5,076 bases of DNA from Mycoplasmatota bacterium (lineage in GTDB: Bacteria; Bacillota_I; Bacilli_A; Izemoplasmatales; Izemoplasmataceae): NCBI GenBank assembly GCA_030636545.1, contig DAOVWR010000086.1, positions 1 through 5,076 on the forward strand, written 5' to 3'. Positions 1 through 5,076 of the stretch are shown one piece after another. The notes under the pieces were generated by a model. The model was given only the letters and a program-made list of their open reading frames with translations. It had not been told where the DNA came from and ran no database searches. A program made the position numbers and the translations under genes. Each line of letters begins with the position of its first letter. Within the stretch, counting starts at the first letter, position 1.

Positions 1-792
1 AGTCATATCTTTTGATTTTAAGTCTTTTAACAATTCAATCTTTCTCTCAAATACGTTTTCTATGCCAATTTTTTTAGATAGATGTTTGGAAAAACTTTTA
101 AGATTTTCATAATAATCTTTTGAGTTAAGTGTTTTCCCAACTTTAATTTTTTCAATTTCTAGCAATAATTCCATATTTCTAATCTCAGACTCTTTAATCT
201 GAGCTAACTGATTATAAAAGAACGTCTTTCTCTTAATAAGAATGTATGACGATAAAGATAATAAAACCACAAATACAATCAAGAATACTAGAATAAAGAA
301 TGTTTGAGCTTCAGTATTTCCTGTAATTTCAAAAATTGTAGGAAATCTTAAAATTAAGAGTGTCCCAGATATAAACAAAGCAGAGTTACTAAGTATCATT
401 GCCTTATAATCTTGATAAATCGAAGTAACTGCGTATGTTAAAAATAGTGCTGTAAACATACTTGGAGTTTGAAATCTAAGTATAAGACTAACAGAAATCA
501 CGTAAAGTCCTAATGTACTAATGTACATAGCTATCTTTAGATTGTTATAATGATCTTTATCATACGAATAAAATGCGATATTTATTAATAATAGCACAAT
601 AAACATTAGCATTGTTGATACCATCACATCTGTTCCAATATTAAGCATTATTAAAAAATATAAAACTACTCCTGCTAAAATAAAGACAAGTAAGTTAAAA
701 ATAATTATCTTTCTTTTTAAGTGAATTAGTTCTAATGATTCTTTATATATTTCTAACTGTGGAAATTGATACTTATCTGTTTCTTGTCTCAT
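1..792 (-). CDS. Membrane protein, about six TM helices plus cytoplasmic region (C-terminus cut by window edge)
   Basis: The frame is open from an ATG at 790-792 to the left edge, giving 264 residues with no stop, so the C-terminus is missing. The start is well supported: an SD (GAGGTGG at 797-803) lies 4 bases upstream. I read six hydrophobic segments at about residues 29-49, 56-76, 85-105, 110-126, 131-148 and 164-186. Basic residues before the first (LKRK 25-28) and after the last (KRK 187-189) suggest both ends are cytoplasmic. A charged, Leu/Ile/Glu-rich helix at about 192-218 could be a coiled coil, followed by a Lys-rich soluble segment to 264. The outer loops after helices 3 and 5 both carry LILRF-x-T. 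It follows rsmG by 10 bases and its SD overlaps the rsmG stop, so they are probably co-transcribed. The layout (membrane sensor, helical linker, soluble output) resembles signalling proteins. The last visible residues (KKIGIENVFERKIELL, 240-255) faintly recall the start of HD-type phosphohydrolase domains, but this is a guess. No family recognised with confidence; it has no Trp codon. Confidence 0.85.
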   Translation of the reverse strand, partial: MRQETDKYQFPQLEIYKESLELIHLKRKIIIFNLLVFILAGVVLYFLIMLNIGTDVMVSTMLMFIVLLLINIAFYSYDKDHYNNLKIAMYISTLGLYVISVSLILRFQTPSMFTALFLTYAVTSIYQDYKAMILSNSALFISGTLLILRFPTIFEITGNTEAQTFFILVFLIVFVVLLSLSSYILIKRKTFFYNQLAQIKESEIRNMELLLEIEKIKVGKTLNSKDYYENLKSFSKHLSKKIGIENVFERKIELLKDLKSKDMT

Positions 793-802
793 CTAACCAC
801 CT

Positions 803-1489
803 CTATAAAGGGTTACTCTTTATTTTACCATATACTCTAGGATATTTTTTATCTGAACTTGTGATTTTACTGATTAGAATTAAGGCTCTCTTCTGATTAT
901 CAATATCATATTCAATTGTCTTCAGAAGCTTTCCGCCAAGTATTTTAACAGCTTTTTTACTCTGTTCAAATTCCTCTTTATGTTTTGGTCCTTTTAGAGC
1001 AATAAATAATCCTCCAACTTTTACAAAAGGTAAACATAACTCAGCAAGAACTCTCATATTTGAGACAGCTCTAGCTGTGACAATATCATAATGATTTCTA
1101 AATTTGTGTTCTTCAACTCTACCGTGTATAAGTCTAACTTCAATATTTAAGCTCTTTGTTAATTCTTTTAAAAACTTAATTCTTTTATTCAATGAATCGA
1201 TGATCGTAATATTAAGATCTTCGAATACTATTTTTAATGGGATACTTGGAAATCCAGCTCCACTCCCAACATCTAATAAACTTTGTTGATTCAAATTTAC
1301 GCCTTTTACCAAACATAGACTATCATAAAAATGTTTTAAAAAGACATCTTCAAAATTAGTAATTGAAGTTAAATTTATTTTCTCATTCCACTCAACAAGT
1401 AATTCATAAAAAGTTATAAATTTTTCATATTTCTCATCTGTAATGGTTATCTCTAATGCTTCTAACATCTTCATAAATCTATCTTTCAT
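803..1489 (-). CDS. rsmG: 16S rRNA (guanine-527-N7)-methyltransferase RsmG (GidB)
   Basis: RsmG uses S-adenosylmethionine to methylate N7 of G527 (E. coli numbering) in the 530 loop of 16S rRNA; it is a soluble cytoplasmic enzyme. The 228-residue product is of normal family length. Visible hallmarks are WNEKINLTSI (34-43), KHFYDSL (52-58), the SAM-binding motif I LLDVGSGAGFPSIPL (71-85), the acidic end of the next strand (IID, 96-98), GRVEE (123-127), DIVTARAVS (135-143), KGP (167-169 region) and the basic C-terminal tail KYPRVYGKIKSNPL. The start chosen is ATG 1487-1489. A GTG in frame at 1496-1498 would add three residues, but it lies inside the SD (AGGTGG, 1495-1500), so it is unlikely to be the start. 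The stop is TAG. It follows mnmG, the classic gidA-gidB pairing, with an 81-base gap holding a terminator-like hairpin and a candidate promoter. In many bacteria, loss of this gene gives low-level streptomycin resistance (family knowledge). Confidence 0.97.
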   Translation of the reverse strand: MKDRFMKMLEALEITITDEKYEKFITFYELLVEWNEKINLTSITNFEDVFLKHFYDSLCLVKGVNLNQQSLLDVGSGAGFPSIPLKIVFEDLNITIIDSLNKRIKFLKELTKSLNIEVRLIHGRVEEHKFRNHYDIVTARAVSNMRVLAELCLPFVKVGGLFIALKGPKHKEEFEQSKKAVKILGGKLLKTIEYDIDNQKRALILISKITSSDKKYPRVYGKIKSNPL

Positions 1490-1494
1490 TATTA

Positions 1495-1500
1495 CCACCT
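1495..1500 (-). promoter_or_regulatory. Shine-Dalgarno site that sets the rsmG start
   Basis: Read on the minus strand, AGGTGG is followed by a 5-base spacer (TAATA) and ATG at 1487-1489. The spacing matches the SDs of mnmG (AAAGGTG, 5 bases) and the response regulator (AAGAGGTG, 5 bases). The site contains an in-frame GTG that simple gene finding may take as the start. Confidence 0.85.
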
Positions 1501-1507
1501 AGTCTAT

Positions 1508-1536
1508 ATTTTACCATAATATAGATATATTTTAAA
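1508..1536 (-). promoter_or_regulatory. Candidate sigma-70-type promoter for rsmG
   Basis: On the minus strand a -35-like TTTAAA (1531-1536) is separated by 17 bases from a -10-like TAAAAT (1508-1513), which is preceded by TGG, an extended -10 element. A start near 1501-1503 would leave a leader of only about 12-14 bases, just enough for the SD. In such AT-rich DNA, promoter-like matches arise by chance. The extended -10, exact spacing and position just after a terminator-like hairpin raise the likelihood. Confidence 0.45.
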
Positions 1537-1543
1537 ATAATAT

Positions 1544-1578
1544 AAAAATAATAGTCACGCGAAGAGACTATTATTTTT
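1544..1578 (-). terminator. Intrinsic terminator-like hairpin at the end of mnmG (possibly bidirectional)
   Basis: Arms at 1544-1556 and 1566-1578 are perfect complements over 13 bp (inner part AATAATAGTC / GACTATTATT), with a 9-base loop (1557-1565). On the minus strand the hairpin is followed by a run of five T and further T-rich sequence, as for Rho-independent termination of mnmG. The mnmG stop codon (1571-1573) lies within the upstream arm. The T run on the plus strand (1574-1580) is also suitable, but no plus-strand gene ends here. The stem is AT-rich with only two G-C pairs, so termination may be partial and read-through into rsmG is possible. Confidence 0.65.
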
Positions 1579-3424
1579 TTGACTTGATGTATACTAATAA
1601 AATTGATATATCAGCAGGATTCACTCCACTAATTCTTGAAGCTTGTCCAATAGTAAGCGGCTTTATTTTAATTAGTTTTTCTCTAGCCTCAAGAGCTAGA
1701 TTTTGAACTATACTATAATCGATATCTTTAGGAATAGAATAATCTTCCATTTTCAATAATTTACTAGCTTGTTTCATTGCTTTATTTATGTATCCTTCAT
1801 ATTTAATATCTATTTCTACTTGTTCTAATTCTTCTAGACTAAATTTTTTAATGTTGACCCAAAGCCCCGTATTTTCAATTTTTATTTCCGGTCTTCTAAT
1901 AAGAGCTGAGGCAGTAGTTTTATCTTTTAGAATTGTTGAATGAATATTTAGCAAGTATTCATTATTCTCTTTATTTGGATAAATATTCTTTTCTTTCAAT
2001 AATCGTTTTAATTCTTCAATATTTGCTTTTTTCTTAGAAAATAAATCATATCTTTCTTGATTGATAAGTCCAATATTATAACCATATTCTCTTAGTCTAA
2101 TATCAGCATTATCGTGTCTTAATAAAAGTCTGTATTCCGCTCTTGATGTTAGTAAGCGATATGGATCATTAACTCCTTTTGTAACTAAATCATCAATTAA
2201 AACTCCAATATATGCTTCACTTCGTTTTAAAACAAAAGGGTCTTTTCCTTTAAACTTTAAATCAACATTAATCGCAGCCATCAATCCTTGACATGCCGCC
2301 TCCTCATATCCGCTAGTTCCATTTACTTGTCCGGCAAAATATAATCCTTCATAGTCTTTGCTTTCAAGTGTTGGGTATAGTGTTCTTGAATCAATTGCAT
2401 CATACTCAATTGCATATGCGTATTTAGCTATCACAGCATTTTCTAAGCCAGGAATCGTTTTTAACATTTTATCTTGAACATCGTGTGGCATAGAAGTAGA
2501 AAATCCTTGAACATAAATTTCATCAATAAATTGGCTTTCTGGTTCTAGAAATATTTGGTGTCTATCTTTATCACTAAACCGAACAACCTTATCTTCAATT
2601 GATGGACAATATCTCGGTCCAACTCCTGAAACATTTCCACTATACATCGCCGATTTTTCCAAATTAAAGTTAATTATTTCGTGTGTACCTTTATGTGTAT
2701 ACGTTAAATAACAAGGCCATTGATCTTCAATTTCATAATAACTAATATTATCAAAACTAAAAAATCTTTTAACCTTATCTCCTTCATGTATTTCTGTTTT
2801 AGAAAAATCAACTGAGTCTCTTTTAATTCTTGGTGGAGTTCCCGTCTTAAGTCTTATTGTTTCAAATCCCAGTTCTCTTAATTGAGGGCTCAATCCCTGT
2901 GATGATTTTTGTTGATCTGGACCACTTTTTGTTACATCATTACCAACTAATATTAATGCTTGCATATATGTTCCAGTAGTAATAATAACAGCTTTACTAA
3001 AATATTTTGTTTTGTCTTCAAGAATAACACCTTTTGCCTTGTTGTCTTCCATAATTAATTTATCAACATAAGCTTCTACTACATCAAGATTTTCTTGATT
3101 AAGAATAGTATTTTGCATTTCTTTTGAATAAAGAACTTTATCACTTTGAGCTCTGAGTGCTCTAACAGCTGGTCCTTTAGATATGTTCAAAAGACGCATT
3201 TGGATTTGAGTCTTATCAGTATTACGACCCATTTCTCCTCCAAGTGCATCAATTTCTCTTACGACAATTCCTTTTGCTGGTCCACCAATTGATGGATTAC
3301 AAGGCATTGAAGCTATCATTTCAATATTTCCTGTTACTAACAATGTTGAGTTACCTAATCTAGCGCTAGCTAATGCGGCTTCACTCCCGGCGTGTCCTCC
3401 GCCAATTACTATTACTTCATACAT
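1571..3424 (-). CDS. mnmG: tRNA uridine-5-carboxymethylaminomethyl modification enzyme MnmG (GidA)
   Basis: MnmG is the FAD- and NADH-using partner of the GTPase MnmE. The complex installs the aminomethyl-type group on C5 of the wobble uridine (U34) of certain tRNAs, aiding decoding of purine-ending codons. The 617-residue product is full length, far longer than the related TrmFO. Visible motifs are the dinucleotide-binding [10 protein letters not shown] (8-17), [12 protein letters not shown] (41-52), KTGTPPRI (193-200), YCPSIEDKV (272-280), FLEPE (292-296), QGFSTSMP (306-313), [16 protein letters not shown] (339-354), [18 protein letters not shown] (363-380), [16 protein letters not shown] (426-441) and the C-terminal [17 protein letters not shown]. 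Cys42 and Cys273 match the conserved pair known in the family (Cys47 and Cys277 in E. coli). At 151-161 ([11 protein letters not shown]) an Ala-Leu replaces the Gly-containing segment I recall from B. subtilis. The start is ATG at 3422-3424 behind SD AAAGGTG (3430-3436). rsmG lies downstream; mnmE is not in the window. The divergent neighbour is a two-component system. Confidence 0.98.
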   Translation of the reverse strand: MYEVIVIGGGHAGSEAALASARLGNSTLLVTGNIEMIASMPCNPSIGGPAKGIVVREIDALGGEMGRNTDKTQIQMRLLNISKGPAVRALRAQSDKVLYSKEMQNTILNQENLDVVEAYVDKLIMEDNKAKGVILEDKTKYFSKAVIITTGTYMQALILVGNDVTKSGPDQQKSSQGLSPQLRELGFETIRLKTGTPPRIKRDSVDFSKTEIHEGDKVKRFFSFDNISYYEIEDQWPCYLTYTHKGTHEIINFNLEKSAMYSGNVSGVGPRYCPSIEDKVVRFSDKDRHQIFLEPESQFIDEIYVQGFSTSMPHDVQDKMLKTIPGLENAVIAKYAYAIEYDAIDSRTLYPTLESKDYEGLYFAGQVNGTSGYEEAACQGLMAAINVDLKFKGKDPFVLKRSEAYIGVLIDDLVTKGVNDPYRLLTSRAEYRLLLRHDNADIRLREYGYNIGLINQERYDLFSKKKANIEELKRLLKEKNIYPNKENNEYLLNIHSTILKDKTTASALIRRPEIKIENTGLWVNIKKFSLEELEQVEIDIKYEGYINKAMKQASKLLKMEDYSIPKDIDYSIVQNLALEAREKLIKIKPLTIGQASRISGVNPADISILLVYIKSKK

Positions 3425-3445
3425 ACTATCACCTTTATAAAAATA

Positions 3446-3474
3446 ATTGTATTACTAAATGCCTAATTAGTAAA
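3446..3474 (-). promoter_or_regulatory. Candidate sigma-70-type promoter for mnmG
   Basis: On the minus strand TTTACT (3469-3474, 4 of 6 to the -35 consensus) and TACAAT (3446-3451, 5 of 6 to the -10 consensus) are spaced by exactly 17 bases. A start near 3439 would leave a leader of about 15 bases carrying the SD. The position is right, but AT-rich DNA gives chance matches. A second -10-like TATACT at 3474-3479 lacks a well-placed -35. Confidence 0.45.
3452..3473. repeat. 7-bp inverted repeat inside the candidate mnmG promoter
   Basis: TTACTAA (3452-3458) and TTAGTAA (3467-3473) are perfect inverted copies separated by 8 bases, with centres 15 bp apart. They fill the space between the proposed -10 and -35 of mnmG. 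The dyad could be an operator for a dimeric regulator. With short AT-rich arms, chance is a real alternative. Confidence 0.35.
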
Positions 3475-3492
3475 GTATATAACGATTACAAT

Positions 3493-3532
3493 TCTTTAAA
3501 TATTCACATTAATATTATATAATATCTTTAAA
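3493..3532 (+). repeat. Pair of 8-bp direct repeats flanking the response regulator promoter
   Basis: TCTTTAAA occurs at 3493-3500 and again at 3525-3532, 32 bp apart or about three helical turns. The first copy contains the -35 and the second covers the expected transcription start just before the SD. OmpR/PhoB-type regulators bind direct repeats, usually closer together (about 10-11 bp), so an autoregulatory site is possible but weakly supported. Confidence 0.3.
3495..3523 (+). promoter_or_regulatory. Candidate sigma-70-type promoter for the response regulator / kinase operon
   Basis: TTTAAA (3495-3500, 4 of 6) lies 17 bases before a perfect TATAAT (3518-3523). A start near 3530 gives a leader of about 14 bases with the SD AAGAGGTG at 3531-3538. 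This is the strongest promoter-like match in the window. The -10 sits inside a perfect 14-bp palindrome, ATATTATATAATAT (3512-3525), probably a by-product of AT richness. Confidence 0.6.
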
Positions 3533-3543
3533 GAGGTGTAATT

Positions 3544-4236
3544 ATGGATAAAACAACAATCTTAATCATTGAAGACGAACCAACTATAAATAGAATAGTT
3601 TCTAATTATTTCTTAAAAGAAAAATATCATGTGTTGAGTGCTTTAGATGGATTCAAAGGACTCCAGTTATTTAGTAAAAATAGAGTTGATTTAGTATGTT
3701 TAGACATAATGATGCCTAATATTAATGGTTGGGATGTTGCGAAAACAATTAGAGAGACATCTAATGTCCCTATTATAATGATGAGCGCATTATCAGAAGA
3801 AGAAGATATCTTAAAAGGTTATTCTTTAAAAGTAGATGACTATATCACAAAACCTTTTAATCCAAAAATTCTTGTCGCAAAAGTAAGAAACTTATTAGAA
3901 AGAATAAATAATCCGGAATATAGTAATCAAACTTCTGGATTACTTGAGGTTAAGGGTATCAAAATGGATTTAGATACTCACCGTGCCTATATAGATGATA
4001 TTGAAGTTAATTTATCAAAAACAGAATATGACTTACTAAAATACTTTTTAGAACACCAAGGAAAAATTTGTTCTAGAAATTTACTTCTTGATGAAGTTTG
4101 GGGTATTGATGTTTACGTTGAAGATCGAATAGTTGACACTTATGTTAAAAAACTGCGAAAGTTTTTAGGTGAGAAAGCCTATTATATTGAAACTGTTTTT
4201 GGCGTAGGATACAGGTTTGAAGTGCTAGATGAGTAA
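3544..4236 (+). CDS. OmpR/PhoB-family two-component response regulator
   Basis: This is a cytoplasmic DNA-binding regulator switched on by phosphorylation of an aspartate. Its 230 residues are normal for the family. The receiver domain (about 4-120) shows the acidic pair Glu10-Asp11, the phospho-acceptor Asp54 (in LDIMMP), the switch residue Ser81 (IIMMSA) and the conserved Lys103-Pro104 (DDYITKPF), so all residues needed for phosphotransfer are present. The winged-helix effector domain (about 133-227) shows LSKTEYDLLKYF (157-168), the DEVWG segment, the recognition-helix region DRIVDTYVKKLRKFL (194-208) and the C-terminal hairpin VFGVGYRF. The ATG is preceded by SD AAGAGGTG with a 5-base spacer. 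Its last bases overlap the start of the sensor gene, so the two form one operon and the downstream protein is the likely partner. The target genes and the stimulus cannot be read from the sequence; a specific name such as phoP or walR is not justified. Confidence 0.96.
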   Translation: MDKTTILIIEDEPTINRIVSNYFLKEKYHVLSALDGFKGLQLFSKNRVDLVCLDIMMPNINGWDVAKTIRETSNVPIIMMSALSEEEDILKGYSLKVDDYITKPFNPKILVAKVRNLLERINNPEYSNQTSGLLEVKGIKMDLDTHRAYIDDIEVNLSKTEYDLLKYFLEHQGKICSRNLLLDEVWGIDVYVEDRIVDTYVKKLRKFLGEKAYYIETVFGVGYRFEVLDE

Positions 4237-5076
4237 AGAAAGAACACCACGCAAACCCAAAATTCCAAACTTTAAAAAAATGATAATCAACTTATTCAGA
4301 TCAAAATCCATATCGACTCAATTAATTATTACAATAATCTTAGTATTTTCAACATTCTTCCTTCTACAATCATTACTTAATTCTCAATTCTTTAAAAATT
4401 TCTATACAGAACAAGAATTTAATGATATTCATGCTGATTTAATATCATATGTTGACAAGATGAATGATCCTGAAAATGATTATTATGATGAAATGTATGA
4501 TTTTACATCTCAAAGAAATGCCTATTCTGTTGTTGTCAATGTTAACTTCAGAATATTAATTCCTTCTTATACAGATTATACAATTATTGTTGAAGATACT
4601 GCTACATCGCATATTTACGAAGTTATTGTTCCCGATAATAACTACACATATACTCTAGATGAAGCAATATCACTCGTTATCAAACTTTACAATGTTAATG
4701 ATGATTTATATAGTCCAATGTCTATTAATTCATCTTCAGGGAATGTCTATGATAGTAATATTTCTTGTTCCGAAGAAGATTGTATTTCTTTTGATGGAAA
4801 AATAATTCAAATTAATAAACCAAATAACCTAAATTACATGTTTGAAGATAACACTATTGTAAAACAAGAAGTGAGTAAACTTTCTTCTAATTTAATTGAT
4901 TTATCCGATTATGAATATATGGATAATGGATACTGGTATAAATCAACAGATGGTCCAGTAGATACATTGGTATTTATCCATGATTTAAGAACTTGGGACT
5001 ACGTAATTACCATTATCCCTATTGAAGATACAGAAGATATTACTAGTATTGTTTCTTCATATAATAATTATGTTTA
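4229..5076 (+). CDS. Probable sensor histidine kinase, N-terminal part (cut by window edge)
   Basis: The frame is open from ATG 4229 to the right edge, giving 282 residues. Its first 8 bases (ATGAGTAA) include the regulator's stop codon, a typical coupled overlap. A GAAGTG at 4219-4224, similar to the other SDs here, lies 4 bases upstream. The N-terminus is basic (residues 1-28, RKPKIP, KK), followed by one membrane helix at about 29-50. A long polar, Asp/Asn/Tyr-rich region at 51-282 should lie outside the cell. No second membrane helix, HAMP, H-box or ATPase domain is reached, so kinase identity rests on position after the regulator and on topology. The outer region contains two cysteines four residues apart (Cys180 and Cys185, CSEEDC), the only ones in the fragment. 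I recognise no named sensor fold. It could be a membrane-attached accessory protein, but a kinase is far more likely. Confidence 0.85.
   Translation, partial: MSKERTPRKPKIPNFKKMIINLFRSKSISTQLIITIILVFSTFFLLQSLLNSQFFKNFYTEQEFNDIHADLISYVDKMNDPENDYYDEMYDFTSQRNAYSVVVNVNFRILIPSYTDYTIIVEDTATSHIYEVIVPDNNYTYTLDEAISLVIKLYNVNDDLYSPMSINSSSGNVYDSNISCSEEDCISFDGKIIQINKPNNLNYMFEDNTIVKQEVSKLSSNLIDLSDYEYMDNGYWYKSTDGPVDTLVFIHDLRTWDYVITIIPIEDTEDITSIVSSYNNYV

Noticed and set aside
1104..1289. A 61-codon open frame on the plus strand inside rsmG
   Set aside because: It is antisense to well-conserved rsmG codons, including motif I, has no supporting SD or family resemblance, and is expected by chance in the shadow of a real gene.
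1496..1498. GTG as the rsmG start
   Set aside because: It is part of the SD for the ATG at 1487-1489, and no further SD lies at a proper distance upstream of it.
3512..3525. Perfect 14-bp palindrome ATATTATATAATAT, which also reads as a -10 on the minus strand
   Set aside because: Made only of A and T in an AT-rich promoter; a minus-strand promoter here lacks a good -35. Listed only as a remark under the regulator promoter.
4280..4282. Internal ATG (Met18) as an alternative kinase start
   Set aside because: It is preceded by an A-rich run without an SD, whereas ATG 4229 overlaps the regulator stop in the usual coupled manner and keeps the basic N-terminal segment.
1..5076. CRISPR array, tRNA or rRNA genes, insertion sequence, riboswitch, replication origin
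   Set aside because: No spaced direct repeats, cloverleaf, transposase, terminal inverted repeats or DnaA-box cluster were seen on reading. Leaders are too short (about 12-15 bases if the proposed promoters are right) for a riboswitch.
1..5076. Alternative genetic code (TGA as Trp)
   Set aside because: All seven Trp codons in the reading frames are TGG and no gene requires read-through of TGA.

Overview
This is a very AT-rich bacterial window with short intergenic gaps, strong Shine-Dalgarno (SD) sites of the AGGTG type and an AT-biased protein composition (many Lys, Ile, Asn). It looks like a low-GC Firmicutes/Tenericutes genome. Every Trp codon seen (two in mnmG, one in rsmG, two in the response regulator, two in the kinase fragment) is TGG, and no reading frame needs TGA as Trp. 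The organism therefore appears to use the standard bacterial code. That fits an Acholeplasma/Izemoplasma/Haloplasma-like or other low-GC lineage better than Mycoplasma or Spiroplasma. The placement is an inference; nothing in the window fixes the taxon.

Layout. From a divergent intergenic region at 3425-3543, the minus strand carries mnmG (tRNA wobble-uridine modification), then rsmG (16S rRNA G527 methyltransferase), then an uncharacterised membrane protein with about six transmembrane helices that runs off the left edge. The plus strand carries an OmpR/PhoB-type response regulator. It overlaps by 8 bases the start of a membrane sensor protein, almost certainly the cognate histidine kinase, which is cut by the right edge before its catalytic part.

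Regulation visible in the sequence. Sigma-70-like promoters with 17-base spacers can be proposed for mnmG, rsmG and the response regulator, each leaving only a short leader before the SD site. A perfect 13-bp stem-loop with flanking A and T tracts overlaps the mnmG stop codon and looks like an intrinsic terminator. rsmG, 81 bases further on, has its own candidate promoter, so the two RNA-modification genes may be partly uncoupled. rsmG and the membrane gene are tightly joined: the SD of the second overlaps the stop codon of the first.

Assessment. mnmG, rsmG and the response regulator are ordinary members of well-known families. The less-explained parts are the six-helix membrane protein with a truncated cytoplasmic region, the extracytoplasmic sensor domain of the kinase, and the small inverted and direct repeats in the divergent promoter region. 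I do not see a convincing new biological system here. There is no gene-free stretch longer than about 120 bases.
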